DNA of 64,000 nucleotides from Chlorobiota bacterium (lineage in GTDB: Bacteria; Bacteroidota; Ignavibacteria; Tepidaquicellales; OLB5), in contig JAKEEM010000021.1 of the NCBI GenBank assembly GCA_022616535.1, forward strand, positions 47,520-111,519. The letters run 5' to 3'. Below are positions 10,163 through 20,208 of this stretch, piece by piece. The notes beneath the pieces are model-generated. The model was not told the DNA's origin. It did not search any database and was given only the letters and a program-made list of their open reading frames with translations. A program made the position numbers and the translations under genes. Position 1 is the stretch's first letter, and every line of letters starts with the position of its first letter.

Positions 10163-10181
10163 AAAACGGGCAGACTTTTTT
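10155..10181 (+). terminator. Intrinsic terminator overlapping the stop codon
   Basis: CCCGTT (10155-10160) pairs with AACGGG (10165-10170) around an AAAA loop, and a T-run follows at 10175-10181. The stem includes part of the TAA stop of the upstream gene. It ends the plus-strand block just before the convergent GldG-type operon. Confidence 0.7.
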
Positions 10182-10196
10182 GAAGCTGAAAGCAAA

Positions 10197-11117
10197 TTAC
10201 TTTTTGAGTGGTTCAGGCACAAAATCCGTTTTCTTTTTCATAATCTGCGAAGCCATTCCTGTAAAGAACTTGAACAGCTGCGGGTTTCCAACAACCTGAA
10301 ACATAAATGCCTCCGGCTCTGAATTTGGAATTTTGTACAGATTCATAACGGTTTGCTGGGCTGATGTGAAAGTTAAAGTGTATGTTGGTGTTGGAAACTC
10401 TGTTACTGTCGAATCGATAAAATCCTCAGCATTCAAATTTTCGAATAAATTTAAAAATCCAGTCATTGCCGCCGAAGTAACCGAATCACCGTCTATTCTC
10501 CACACATTTAGTGAATCTCTTAAAGCTGTAAAGTTAACCTGGTTCGAATCGGTGGATTTAAATTCGATTTTATTCAATCCAATTGATGGTATTGAAATGA
10601 TTTTCTTTAGCCTGATATCTTTTGAAGATTTAGTAAAATTGCCCGAAACGATATCGGATGCAAGCAGAATTATATTTTCATCAGGTTTTTTTAAATAGCT
10701 GTTTGAAAAACCCTGAGACTTACCTAAAATAAAAGTTCCTAAAAGCTTCCCCTCCTGATAAACTGTGATTTTAGCGTTATTTACAGTATCAAGGTAATTT
10801 ATAAACTTGTCCGGGTTTTCGGAAGCGACGCTTTCAATTCTGAAATTTTTTAAATCCTTTATCATCGGGTAAACGGAAACCGTATCTGCCGGATAAGTGA
10901 CCGGCGAAGTGAGCTTCCAGTCATTGCCTGATTTTTCCAAAATCACGGTTTCGCTATTCTTCACTATTTCGATTTTATCAATCTTGCTTGAATCTGCAAC
11001 AAAAAGCTTAGCATCAATTTTGTCTGTTGATACTCTTTCTCCGCTCCTGAAAAAAAGAAAATAAACGGCTACTAAAACTACAAATACTATTAATAAAGTT
11101 CTGATTGATTTGTTCAT
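10197..11117 (-). CDS. DUF4340 domain protein, last gene of GldG-type ABC operon
   Basis: 306 residues with one N-terminal membrane anchor (about residues 7-24) and then two repeated beta/alpha units with KIDKIEIVKNSETVILEKSGNDWKL-type signatures of DUF4340. Members of this family sit next to GldG-like genes in many Bacteroidota and proteobacterial genomes, and the same holds here: it follows the GldG-family gene by 61 bp on the same strand. It is probably an extracytoplasmic partner of the transporter. Its biochemical role is not known. Confidence 0.8.
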   Translation of the reverse strand: MNKSIRTLLIVFVVLVAVYFLFFRSGERVSTDKIDAKLFVADSSKIDKIEIVKNSETVILEKSGNDWKLTSPVTYPADTVSVYPMIKDLKNFRIESVASENPDKFINYLDTVNNAKITVYQEGKLLGTFILGKSQGFSNSYLKKPDENIILLASDIVSGNFTKSSKDIRLKKIISIPSIGLNKIEFKSTDSNQVNFTALRDSLNVWRIDGDSVTSAAMTGFLNLFENLNAEDFIDSTVTEFPTPTYTLTFTSAQQTVMNLYKIPNSEPEAFMFQVVGNPQLFKFFTGMASQIMKKKTDFVPEPLKK

Positions 11118-11178
11118 AAACTGCTTTATTTTAAAAAATAGTTACTAAATATCAATAACTTTCACTAAGATTTTAAAC

Positions 11179-12906
11179 TTATCCCTTTGCTGCTTTCTTT
11201 TTCCGCCACCTGAAAAGTCCATATGCAAGAACTATAAGCGGTGGACCGGCAAGCATGGTATATTTAACGATTGTTCTTGTGCTGTCTTCAATTGAATCAA
11301 TGGGCTTAGGGTTAGCATCTTTAGTTCTAATTGCAGATAAACCAGCATCATCGGTCATATAGTCAATCAAGCTTGCGAAGAAAAGCAGATTCTCATCGGG
11401 TCCCCTGAATTCATCCAACGGAAAATCAGCATTTCCAACTAAAATTACCTTTGTCTCAGGGCTTTCTTCCTTCACTGATGCCGGAGGTGCGGTTGACCCT
11501 TGAGCCGTATCGACGGGAATCTGTTTGCCTTTATAAAAGCTCTGAAATTTACCGTCGAACACCGCCCCGACAGTTAAATCTTTAAACTTAAACATGCTGT
11601 CCGGCAGCATTCTCCCTGATGCCTGAATTACGGTAAACTCAGGAAACGTTCCTGTTTTCGGAGAAGTTGTTAGAAGCGGAATGACTTTAAGACCCTTATT
11701 TCCTGCTACTGTTAAATCGATATCGTTTGAAAAGCCTAAAAAAACCTGACCGATTCCGGCAAAGGAAGGAATATCTCTGTTAATATTGACAATCTTCGGG
11801 TAATACGGAAATGGAACCTGGGTATACATTTGTATCGGGCCCTGCTGAATAGGAATGCTGACAAAAGCGCATTCTTTATCAATTAAAATATTATTATTTA
11901 TTTTGATTCCATAGCTATCGAGCATATCCTCAAGCCCTGTAGGAGCAGACTGTGCAAACTGAAACTGCTGCTGCGAGGATACACTGACTTTGCCAAGAAG
12001 AAATATAACCCTGCCCCCGCTCATCAAATACTGGTCAATAGCAAATTTCAGGTTTTCCGGCATCATTGGCGGAGCCTGCTGACGCATACCCATCATCTGG
12101 TTTTGAGACTGTTTCGGAGAAAAAACAATTAAAGTCTTAATATCCGGGGGTATTGGATTATTCTTTGAAGCATCGACATTTGTAACGTTGTAGAATTTGC
12201 TCAAATACTGATTTACTTTTCCGATTTTATCGATTCCCGGCAAGTCCTCTCCCGAAAGCACACCGACTTTCTTGAGCTCTTTCTGAGTAAGTCTGTTAAC
12301 AACACCTGTAATTTCATATTCGAGGTTTTGAGTGTTTCCTATAAACGGGATTGTTTCCTGTTTTCCCTCAAATAAAAATACCATACCCATATAAGCTTTC
12401 ATCGCTTCAGCCCTGTCGTCTCTGTATGTTTGAACCTGAACGGGCTGAATTCCGTACTTTTGCGCTTCATTTTCTAGTTCTGTTTCGTCGCTCGGGCTGA
12501 TTATTTCATATGTTATTTTTCCATTGGACGCATTTCTGTAATCGTCAAGCAGTTCCTGCAAATACCTTCTGTTGTTGTTGTATGGAGCGGGAAGATTATC
12601 CGTAAAGTAAGCTTTTACAACAAGCTTATCATCCAGGTTTCCAACAATGTTTTTGCTTGCATCAGAAAGTGTATAAATCTTATTAGGGGTCAAATCCCAC
12701 CTGAAGAATATCCTCAGGGCAATGATATTAACAACAACCAAAATACCTGCAATAAGCAGAACTCTGATAATTGCCTGCTGCCTGCGGGATTCGATTTTCT
12801 TTTTTCTTTTGGTTAACCGCTCGTCTTCCAGAACTTCCTGCTCGTCAGACGATTCGTCCGCAGACTCTTCCTGCGATTCATCCTGATTTTCTAATTCTTC
12901 TGCCAT
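11179..12906 (-). CDS. GldG-family ABC transporter auxiliary protein
   Basis: 575 residues. The N-terminus is a highly acidic cytoplasmic tail (residues 1-30), followed by a basic patch and a membrane helix (about 45-65). A long extracytoplasmic domain begins DLTPNKIYTLSDASKNIV and continues into an ABC-type uncharacterised transport (IFT52/GldG) fold, and a second helix sits near the C-terminus (about 550-568) before an RWRKKK anchor. The FRWDLTPNK.YTLS signature is characteristic of GldG. In gliding Bacteroidota GldA, GldF and GldG form one ABC complex; outside gliders the same cluster occurs with unknown cargo. Confidence 0.85.
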   Translation of the reverse strand: MAEELENQDESQEESADESSDEQEVLEDERLTKRKKKIESRRQQAIIRVLLIAGILVVVNIIALRIFFRWDLTPNKIYTLSDASKNIVGNLDDKLVVKAYFTDNLPAPYNNNRRYLQELLDDYRNASNGKITYEIISPSDETELENEAQKYGIQPVQVQTYRDDRAEAMKAYMGMVFLFEGKQETIPFIGNTQNLEYEITGVVNRLTQKELKKVGVLSGEDLPGIDKIGKVNQYLSKFYNVTNVDASKNNPIPPDIKTLIVFSPKQSQNQMMGMRQQAPPMMPENLKFAIDQYLMSGGRVIFLLGKVSVSSQQQFQFAQSAPTGLEDMLDSYGIKINNNILIDKECAFVSIPIQQGPIQMYTQVPFPYYPKIVNINRDIPSFAGIGQVFLGFSNDIDLTVAGNKGLKVIPLLTTSPKTGTFPEFTVIQASGRMLPDSMFKFKDLTVGAVFDGKFQSFYKGKQIPVDTAQGSTAPPASVKEESPETKVILVGNADFPLDEFRGPDENLLFFASLIDYMTDDAGLSAIRTKDANPKPIDSIEDSTRTIVKYTMLAGPPLIVLAYGLFRWRKKKAAKG

Positions 12907-12946
12907 ATATAACTGTAAAAATTAAATTTTAATTATTAAATAACGT

Positions 12947-13669
12947 TTACCACTTTCGGCTTTCAAGTGATACCTTGGTTAAAAAAATTGTAAAGAAAAT
13001 CATAGAGAAATAGTATATCAAAACTCTTGAATCGATAACTCCTCTCGATATATTGCTTAAGTGATAATCGGTTGTTATATACTCAAAAAATGAAACAATC
13101 GAAGGAGGAAATATCATTAACAGTTTTCCTAATAGGAAAAAGAACAAGCAAATCAGGACACTTACTATGAAAGCAATAATCTGGTTTTCGGTCAATGACG
13201 AAACAAAAACACCAATTCCTATAAAAAAACCGCTCATCAGAATAAAACCCAAAAGGCTTGTAACAAAAGGCCAGAACGCTATTGGACCTATAAATAAAAT
13301 AATAACAAAATATAATATTGTAGGTGTTAGTGTAATGCAGATAAGTGTTAATGCGGAAAGATACTTGCCAAGTATAAGTTCAAGGTCATCAACAGGTTTT
13401 GTGAGCAGAAGCTCAAGAGTACCCTGTTTTTTTTCCTCGGAAAAGCTGCGCATAGTTATCGCGGGAATAAAAACAACAAAAAGCATCATCTGAATAAAAA
13501 AACTGCCGAAGAAGTCGCGCAGTGATGCAATGTTAATCTGGAAGAAGCTCATCGTAAACAAAAAGCCCGATATAATCATAAATACAATCATAACAATATA
13601 AGCAATTGGCGAATTGAAATAGGATTTCAGCTCCTTTAAATAAATCGTTTTAATGTTTTGTGTATTCAT
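12947..13669 (-). CDS. GldF-like ABC-2 permease
   Basis: 240 residues with six membrane helices. The N-terminus has the KELKSYFNSPIAYIV motif found at the start of GldF-like permeases, and the first loop has FSEEKKQGTLELLLTKPV, the usual coupling segment of ABC-2 exporters. Length matches the family (about 240). It begins 4 bp after the ATPase gene ends and is followed 40 bp later by the GldG-family gene, so the complex is encoded in order. Confidence 0.9.
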   Translation of the reverse strand: MNTQNIKTIYLKELKSYFNSPIAYIVMIVFMIISGFLFTMSFFQINIASLRDFFGSFFIQMMLFVVFIPAITMRSFSEEKKQGTLELLLTKPVDDLELILGKYLSALTLICITLTPTILYFVIILFIGPIAFWPFVTSLLGFILMSGFFIGIGVFVSSLTENQIIAFIVSVLICLFFFLLGKLLMIFPPSIVSFFEYITTDYHLSNISRGVIDSRVLIYYFSMIFFTIFLTKVSLESRKW

Positions 13670-13673
13670 GGCT

Positions 13674-14609
13674 CTATCTTGTTAACTCCCTAAAAATATC
13701 TTCAAGAGACGACTGTTTAGTTTGCATCGAAAGAAGGGTTGTTTTTTGCTGCATTACTCTGGTTGAAATAACTTCGCGCAAGTCAGCCCCTTTGTCACCG
13801 TAAATATTAAAAATAAAGGAATCACCTGTATCCTTAACAAATTCCACTTTGTTAACGTTTCTTATTTCCTTCAGGGAACCCGAAAGTGAATTTTTATCGC
13901 AGTTATTTTTAACTTCAAGCGTAACAATACTCTCGCCTTTTGATTTTGCCTGAAGCTCCTCCGGTGTTCCGTCAGCAACAATTTTTCCTTTATTAATAAT
14001 GATTACCCTGTTGCATGTTGCCTGAACCTCAGGGAGAATGTGTGTGGAAAGAACCACGGTTTTTTCCCTGCCAAGCTTTTTAATTAAATTTCTTATCTCG
14101 ATAATCTGGTTCGGGTCAAGACCGGATGTAGGTTCGTCAAGAATTAAAACTTCGGGATTGTTAATCATTGCTTGTGCAAGTCCCACGCGCTGCTTGAATC
14201 CTTTTGAAAGCGTCCCGATATCCTGCCCCTTAACGCTTTCCAGTCCGCACACTCTAATCATCTCGTCTCTTCTTTTTTTGATATTTTCTTTAGGGACCCC
14301 ATCCAGTGCTGCAACATAATCCAGGTACTCGGCAGGACTCATATCAAAATACAACGGGTTAATCTCAGGCAGATACCCTATTTTTCTTCTGACCTCAAGC
14401 GATTTTTCCTCAACATCCATTCCCTCAACCTGAACCGTACCTGAAGTAGGAGGAAGGTATGTTGTGATTATTTTCATCGTGGTTGTCTTTCCGGCTCCGT
14501 TTGGACCCAAAAAACCGAGGATTTCCCCTTTTTTCGTTTCAAAAGAAATATCATCTACAGCCAAAAAATTGCCGTAGTATTTCGTTAAATTACTTACTTT
14601 TATTGACAT
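13674..14609 (-). CDS. GldA-like ABC transporter ATP-binding protein
   Basis: 311 residues with a complete ABC ATPase: Walker A GPNGAGKTT (about residues 35-43), signature LSKGFKQRVGLAQAM (about 134-148), Walker B VLILDEPTSGLD (about 155-166) and a switch His in STHILPEV. A C-terminal extension of about 90 residues ends SLEDIFRELT, usual for this GldA/NatA-like class. It is the first gene of the four-gene operon and has a 254-bp intergenic region upstream. Confidence 0.9.
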   Translation of the reverse strand: MSIKVSNLTKYYGNFLAVDDISFETKKGEILGFLGPNGAGKTTTMKIITTYLPPTSGTVQVEGMDVEEKSLEVRRKIGYLPEINPLYFDMSPAEYLDYVAALDGVPKENIKKRRDEMIRVCGLESVKGQDIGTLSKGFKQRVGLAQAMINNPEVLILDEPTSGLDPNQIIEIRNLIKKLGREKTVVLSTHILPEVQATCNRVIIINKGKIVADGTPEELQAKSKGESIVTLEVKNNCDKNSLSGSLKEIRNVNKVEFVKDTGDSFIFNIYGDKGADLREVISTRVMQQKTTLLSMQTKQSSLEDIFRELTR

Positions 14610-14810
14610 AATTTAAAATTTGGGTAAACGCAATTATAAAAATTTAATTACTTTTAAAAAAGGGATAAGTTTGGTAGAATTTGAATATTCCTCCTTTAAA
14701 AATAATCCAATTCTTCGTTTTCGTTAAGAAATTAAGATTTGGCAAGAGATTTTTTCCATGATATTCAATGTTCAAGCAATTTACATAAAGCTATAAACTA
14801 TCCATTTGCA

Positions 14811-14841
14811 TTGTATAAACAATTAAAAAACATTAGGTTTA
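14811..14841 (+). promoter_or_regulatory. Candidate promoter for the S15-type gene
   Basis: TTG at 14811-14813 is followed after 20 bp by TAGGTTTA at 14834-14841, which differs from TAnnTTTG only in the last base. The start codon is 22 nt further on. The rest of 14610-14863 is AT-rich with nothing else I can name. Confidence 0.3.
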
Positions 14842-14863
14842 CTTTCAAAGTTTATACACCTGT

Positions 14864-16794
14864 ATGAAAAAACTGTTATTATTTGCATTATTTTTTATTT
14901 TTACAATAAATTTTTCGTTGTATGCTAAACGGGGCTCCGGCAGTTTTCAAAGGGTCGATTTCTGGCTCACAATGCCTGACGGTATAAAACTTGACTGCAC
15001 AAAGCTTATCCCTAACGGCTCGCCACCCAGCGGCGGTTGGAAATGTGCAATAGTGGCTCACGGTTTCGGGCTTTCCAAATTTTCAGAAATGCCCGAAGCG
15101 GAAGACCTTGCCTTGGAAGGGTATTACACTCTTGTTTACAGCATGAGGGACAGGGTTTCTCCGAAGGGCAGTCTAACTTTATCAGCATTATTGAAGCAAA
15201 CGATTTAAAACAGGTTGTTCAGTACGTAAAAAACGATAATAACACAAATGATAACCGTATAGCAATTCACGGAGGTTCACAAGGCGGAATATTGCCTTTT
15301 ATGGCTGTGGCCACCGGAATGCAGGTGAGGACACTTATAACCGACCTTGCATCGCCTGAAGCGGGCTCAAACTGGATTGAAAACGGTAACATTAAAATGA
15401 CTTTGCTGTGGTCTTTGAGCTATCCCCAGAATATCGTCAGATATAATTCTCTTGTATCAAGATTCAGAACATGGGTGCTTTCAAGTGCCAGGGATAAGTG
15501 GGACAGCTTAATATACTTTCTTCCTCAAAACAGGGAGTTCTTATCACAGGTCGGAAACTGCCAGATACCGATATTAATCCAAAACACATGGCAGGACAGG
15601 TTTTTCAACACACTTGGAATGATTCGCTCTGCATATATTTTGCCATACAATAATTATAGAATGTATTTCGGACCAATGGACGGGCACGGCTCTGATTACA
15701 ATATCAATGAGGAAATCTTTAAGGAGCAGATTTACGGCGACTGGCTGGATTATCACCAGCTCAATATCCAAAACAACGTAATGAACGTGAATGAGAAATT
15801 CACATATTGCCTCAGCAGCTTTCCAACTCAGGGAGACAGCAGTTACTGGTCATGGCAGAGGTTTTACTCGCCTACCTGGCCTCCTAACGGAGTCCAGAAC
15901 ATTAAACTATACTTTCATCCTGGCGGACTTTTGCATATGTTAAGTTATTCCGGTTCAACTTCCTATTTTACGTTTTTAAATGATGTCCTCAATCCTAATG
16001 TTTCTATGGAAACGCTTGCAAATTATGAGTTTAATATAGATTCATTGAGAAACAGGAATTTATTTGATAAACGTGAAGTAATTTTTGAAACCCCCGCACT
16101 TCTCCAAAACGCAAGACTTATGGGAACTCCTTACGTATATCTTTATTACTATTCCGATGCTGACTTATGCCAGATTAATATGCAATTGTTTGAGGTTGAG
16201 CCGAACGGAAACGAAAAGCTTGTAACCAGAATCAACTGGACGGATAGATATAATATACCAAACGTAGTAAGACAAAAATATGTAAACGGACAGGCAATCG
16301 GGCATTTGTTCAAAGCGGGAAACAGACTCAGAATAAAGATTACAAATATAGACAGCCAGCCGCCATATAAAGATTTTTTCCTGAGAACTAATCCATTCGT
16401 TCTTCCAGTGCTTAAAAGAGCGAATAACCGAATATACGTATCCGGAAGTTCAAAATCATACATTGAGCTACCCATGCTGAATTTTGTAATAGGCATTCAT
16501 CAAATTTCGTCCGAAATTCCCAACGGTTTTAAGCTTCACCAAAATTATCCAAATCCGTTTAATCCCATTACTAAGATAAGATTTGAAGTCCCTCCAACGG
16601 GAAAAAATAACTATGTTCAAATCAAGGTCTACGATGTTGCTGGGAAGGAGTTGACAACACTTGTCGATGAAAATCTTAATACAGGAGTTTACGAAACTGA
16701 TTTCGATGGTTCGAATTTTGCTTCAGGTGTTTATTTTTATAGAATTGTAAGCGGTAATTATTCAAAAGTCAAGAAAATGATTTTGGTTAAATAA
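14864..16794 (+). pseudogene. Secreted S15-type peptidase/esterase with T9SS sorting domain, frameshifted
   Basis: Two overlapping frames make one protein of about 643 residues. The first (14864-15208) supplies a signal peptide (about residues 1-21, ending SLYA) and the start of an alpha/beta hydrolase; the second, usable from about 15150, supplies the rest. The first frame reads TLVYSMRDR where the family expects TLVYSMRGQG, and adding one G to the run at 15147-15149 restores it. The catalytic Ser is in HGGSQGG, the likely Asp in NTWQDRF and the His in DGHGSDY, as in X-Pro dipeptidyl-peptidase/CocE enzymes. The C-terminus carries a T9SS type A domain (QNYPNPFNP ... SGVYFYRI ... KKMILVK). Everything except the one base looks intact, so an assembly error is as likely as true decay. 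Confidence 0.75.
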
Positions 16795-16799
16795 ATGAA

Positions 16800-17432
16800 T
16801 CAAAATCTAATACTTACTGAATAGTGATAGTAATCATACTCAAGCATCCGGTTTTCACCCTCACTCTTTTTAATAGCGGACCCCATCATATAGCTTATAA
16901 TTAGATTCTTTGCAACAAAACCAATTATCGACTTTATAATGCTGTTTCCGGGGACTAAAAATTTTAATGACGTTTCTACTGCCATAACCGCAGCCCCCTG
17001 AATAGCCAGAGGCTTAAAATGCTGCTTTACACCTTTTATTGGAACAAAACAGCTGATATTATGATGTGCATGAATACTAATAAAGCCCCAGGGTTTTAAC
17101 TGCATTTGAGGCGTAAAGTTGATAATTGCATATTTTTCCCAAAAACCCCCGAAACGTACATTGCTCCTGAATGAAGAAACAATATTAAATGATTCGGTAT
17201 TTGTTTTCTTTGCACTCAACTGGTAGCTTAAGAACATTCCTGCAATTTTAGATTGATTGATTTCATTCTCATTTTTAATTATGGAAATTCTACTCTCATC
17301 TACAAGAGAAGGTTTTTCAACCTGATTTAAATTATCCTCATCTTTTATAGATATATCCTGAGCAAAAGAAAAGCTGAGAAGAGAAATTACAGGAAGAAAA
17401 TATTTTATAACCAGGTCCTTCATGGTTATCAA
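16800..17432 (-). CDS. Secreted protein of unknown function
   Basis: 210 residues with a likely signal peptide ending SFSFAQ (about residue 25 from the first Met; a second Met at residue 4 is an equally good start). The mature part begins with a polar acidic stretch and then has amphipathic segments and a terminal aromatic residue (SVSIRF), which suits a small outer-membrane or outer-membrane-associated protein. I do not recognise a family. It converges with the S15-type gene, with 5 bp between, and lies downstream of the NfrA/NfrB/WecB-like genes on the same strand, so it may or may not belong with them. Confidence 0.5.
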   Translation of the reverse strand: MITMKDLVIKYFLPVISLLSFSFAQDISIKDEDNLNQVEKPSLVDESRISIIKNENEINQSKIAGMFLSYQLSAKKTNTESFNIVSSFRSNVRFGGFWEKYAIINFTPQMQLKPWGFISIHAHHNISCFVPIKGVKQHFKPLAIQGAAVMAVETSLKFLVPGNSIIKSIIGFVAKNLIISYMMGSAIKKSEGENRMLEYDYYHYSVSIRF

Positions 17433-17521
17433 TTATTTTTTTTAAGCAGATAGAGTAACCCTATAAAATGGTTATTTTTTTTGATTATTGCAATAGGGCT
17501 GAGTTACTTTTTTGAGAGACC

Positions 17522-18703
17522 TTAAATAAAGGAGAACTCTGTTTCGATACCGTAGAATTTCTTTAAAAGCTCAAAAATCAGATAGCTGGAATCGCCGAAC
17601 CCGTAAGTGTAGTTGTATTTTGACTGGTGGACCTGCCTGTAATGAAGCGCGTCGGTTAAGAAGGTGGATATTTCGGTAGTATCAAAAGGCAGCAGTTTAG
17701 CATTTTTCTTTAAAACTTCGGGTCTTTCCGTTGTTTTGCGGAGAACGCCGCAGGGAACGTTAAAGAAAAGAGACTCTTCCTGCAAGCCGCCTGAGTCAGT
17801 AAGTATGGAGCCGGAATTCTTCACATATCCGAGCATTTCGAAATAGTCATGAATCGGGTCCATAATAACGAGTCTCTTATGCGAACGCCCGTTCATTACT
17901 GACTCAAAGCTTTTTTGGATTAACGGATTCGGGTGCATTAAATGGAGGATTTTTGTATATCCTTTTAATTCGTCTGTAAGTGAGTTTAATATCTGTGCAT
18001 ACTGCTTTACATTATTCCAGTTTTCCCTTCGGTGTAGTGTACTTAATATATAATTTTTCTGGTTTGGCTCTTTAATTTTTCTTTCTTTAATCAGTGTAAA
18101 TATTGCATCGTTTATAGTGTTGCCAATTACAAAAATTTTATCGTGCTTAATGCCCTCGTTGATTAAGTTATCTCTGTTAATTCCCTTCGGGCAGAAATGC
18201 ATAGTTGCCATTCTTGCAATTGACTCGCGCATAAATTCCTCGGGGAAAGGATTCATTTTATCAAGCGTTCTCAGTCCGGCTTCTACATGAAAAACAGGTA
18301 TATGGTTTAAAAATCCCCATAGGGCTCCGGCAAAAGCTGATGCCGTATCACCCTGAACTATTATTCCGTTTAGGTGATCTTTTTTTATCTGGGACCTTTC
18401 GCTGAATTTTTCATTGAAATCATTAAGAAGGAGCGCAATAAGCTCGTTTAGGTCTGATGAACGATTCCTTTTCTCCATGGATTCAATATCGGGAACGATG
18501 CCAATGTTAAAGAGAATGTCACTTGAAATTCTTTGTTGGAGAGTGTTATATAATATTGGATAAAACTCCTCGGATTTTTTAAGAATCCTGTATAAAACAA
18601 AGAGTTTTATGATTTCGGGGCGTGTTCCGAAAAAAAATACAATTACCTTTTTGCCTTTAAAATCCTGCGGGTCTAATCCAACATTTATGTTTTCGGGGAT
18701 CAT
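17522..18703 (-). CDS. wecB: UDP-N-acetylglucosamine 2-epimerase, non-hydrolysing
   Basis: 393 residues, close to the usual 370-390. Family motifs appear in order: FGTRPEIIKL near the N-terminus, QGDTASA (about 115-121), HVEAGLRT (about 138-145), NPFPEEFMR, STLHRRENW, LTDSGGLQEE (about 310-319) and TERPE. It interconverts UDP-GlcNAc and UDP-ManNAc in the cytoplasm. It lies 165 bp downstream of the NfrB-like glycosyltransferase on the same strand, with a possible terminator between. In E. coli WecB supplies the UDP-ManNAc used by NfrB, so the pairing here is meaningful. Confidence 0.92.
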   Translation of the reverse strand: MIPENINVGLDPQDFKGKKVIVFFFGTRPEIIKLFVLYRILKKSEEFYPILYNTLQQRISSDILFNIGIVPDIESMEKRNRSSDLNELIALLLNDFNEKFSERSQIKKDHLNGIIVQGDTASAFAGALWGFLNHIPVFHVEAGLRTLDKMNPFPEEFMRESIARMATMHFCPKGINRDNLINEGIKHDKIFVIGNTINDAIFTLIKERKIKEPNQKNYILSTLHRRENWNNVKQYAQILNSLTDELKGYTKILHLMHPNPLIQKSFESVMNGRSHKRLVIMDPIHDYFEMLGYVKNSGSILTDSGGLQEESLFFNVPCGVLRKTTERPEVLKKNAKLLPFDTTEISTFLTDALHYRQVHQSKYNYTYGFGDSSYLIFELLKKFYGIETEFSFI

Positions 18704-18798
18704 TATGATTTACAGATATGCAAGTTAGCCAATTGATTTATAAGATAAAATGAACAAAGGCTTCGCTAAATTGTAAAACAGCATTAAAGAAACTTTTG

Positions 18799-18839
18799 CA
18801 AAAAAAAATAAAAAAGGCAACCCGAGATGAAAGATTGCC
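18799..18839 (-). terminator. Weak intrinsic terminator after the NfrB-like gene
   Basis: On the minus strand GGCAA and TTGCC (plus-strand 18835-18839 and 18816-18820) form a 5-bp stem with a 14-nt loop, followed by a nearly unbroken T-rich run (plus-strand A-run 18799-18815). The stem is short, so some transcription probably continues into wecB. Confidence 0.45.
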
Positions 18840-18867
18840 ATTCAATTAACCGCATCATTTGCTAATT

Positions 18868-20202
18868 TTAGTAATGTTCGGTAGATTCCCAAACAACTTT
18901 GTGGCGCATGCTCATAAAAACTCTCAGTGCACGGAAAGTAGCGAAGAAGTTAATCAGGTTGTCAAAGTTCAGCCTTATAAGACTGAATAAGGCATATTTA
19001 AATCCGTACCAGCTGTAGGTAAAAATAAACCTGTGTAAAAGCCTCCACACCATAAAGACGAAACATGCCCACAGGAAAAACCAGAGAGCGCTGTTTTGCT
19101 CAACTGCCGATTCAAACACCCTTACCCCAAGACCAAATCCGAGCAAGTATAACAAAAACACAGCAAACACAATATTGGAAAGCAGGACCATAAAATTGCT
19201 GAATATAGTTTTCCTGTCTCTCATTAGAAAATATTTAGTTTTAAAATTCCCGGTCCACTTATGCATTTTCCAGTTCTGGAAGCATATTCCTGCTGTCCAC
19301 CTGGAGCGCTGTTTAACAGCCGCCCAGAAAGTATTGGGGAAATATTCGCCTGTGGCAACTCTCGAATTTGGGTTACTGCTGTCTAATAATAAATTAACAT
19401 ATGCAGTTTTATATCCTATTTTAAATAATCTTAAGCCAAGCTCATAATCTTCGGTTAGATTTGCGTCATTAAATACGTGTGAATAGTTCTTTTCAAGAGT
19501 TGAAAATATATCTCGTTTGAACGCCATTCCGGTTCCGGCAAACGGTATAAAAACTTTAAGTGCCTGGCGGACAATCAGGTCTTTTGAATGAACTTCGGCA
19601 AATGCGTCGCAGTATGTTCTGTGAATGAATTTCCCTCTGTCGTCTTTTATAGGTACAACTGGTATCTGTACGGCATCAACTCCCTGATAACCAATTATGT
19701 AATTAAACAGCTTCAGCGAAAGCGGGTGTATGAAATCCTCCGAGTCGTGAATTAAAACAACATCAAACCTATGGTTTGTATCCTGCTCAAACCTGCTCAA
19801 GGAAGCGTAAACGTTGTTGAGATTATCTGCTTTTGTGGTTGGTCCGTCCTTTGAGGTAACGCAAATTACAACTTTATTGTTTTTCTGAGCTATTCTTTTT
19901 ACTACCTCAAGTGTTTTTGTATCGTTGGGATAAACCCCTACAAAAATCGTAAAGTTGCTGTACCTCATTTTGCTTAACGCATAGGTCAGGGTTCTGCCTA
20001 TTACCTTATACTCCCTCCACGCGCATATTATAAGTGCAATTGAGTTCTCGTCAACAGCCAGGACATCATCCATATCCGGAAGACTTCTTCGGTACTTCCA
20101 TCGGTTAAACCAGTATAATAAGTCTACCAATACATCATCGATGCCGCTTATTACAAGCAGAACTGAACATATCCATAATAATACCGTAAAAACTTCCTGC
20201 AT
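18868..20202 (-). CDS. NfrB-like family 2 membrane glycosyltransferase
   Basis: 444 residues. An N-terminal membrane helix (about 5-30) precedes a GT2 domain with IALIICAWREYKVIGRTL, VVLIHDSEDFIHP (metal-binding acidic motif, about 148-160), FIPFAGTGMAFKR, LTEDYELGLR (catalytic acidic residue, about 254) and the synthase motif KQRSRW (about 300-305). Three or four membrane helices follow. This order and the 'DSED ... TEDYELG ... QRSRW' pattern match the glycosyltransferase part of NfrB (phage N4 adsorption protein B). E. coli NfrB is about 745 residues and ends in a c-di-GMP-binding MshEN domain; nothing like it is present here. The gene starts 6 bp after the NfrA-like gene ends. Confidence 0.75.
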   Translation of the reverse strand: MQEVFTVLLWICSVLLVISGIDDVLVDLLYWFNRWKYRRSLPDMDDVLAVDENSIALIICAWREYKVIGRTLTYALSKMRYSNFTIFVGVYPNDTKTLEVVKRIAQKNNKVVICVTSKDGPTTKADNLNNVYASLSRFEQDTNHRFDVVLIHDSEDFIHPLSLKLFNYIIGYQGVDAVQIPVVPIKDDRGKFIHRTYCDAFAEVHSKDLIVRQALKVFIPFAGTGMAFKRDIFSTLEKNYSHVFNDANLTEDYELGLRLFKIGYKTAYVNLLLDSSNPNSRVATGEYFPNTFWAAVKQRSRWTAGICFQNWKMHKWTGNFKTKYFLMRDRKTIFSNFMVLLSNIVFAVFLLYLLGFGLGVRVFESAVEQNSALWFFLWACFVFMVWRLLHRFIFTYSWYGFKYALFSLIRLNFDNLINFFATFRALRVFMSMRHKVVWESTEHY

Positions 20203-20208
20203 ATATTT

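Noticed and set aside
15130..15210. Programmed ribosomal frameshift in the S15-type gene
   Set aside because: No slippery heptamer or downstream structure was seen; a simple one-base loss in a G run explains both frames.
17456..17482. Intrinsic terminator TAACC/GGTTA with T8
   Set aside because: The T-run is on the plus strand, where no plus-strand gene ends nearby; on the minus strand, where the genes are, there is no T-run.
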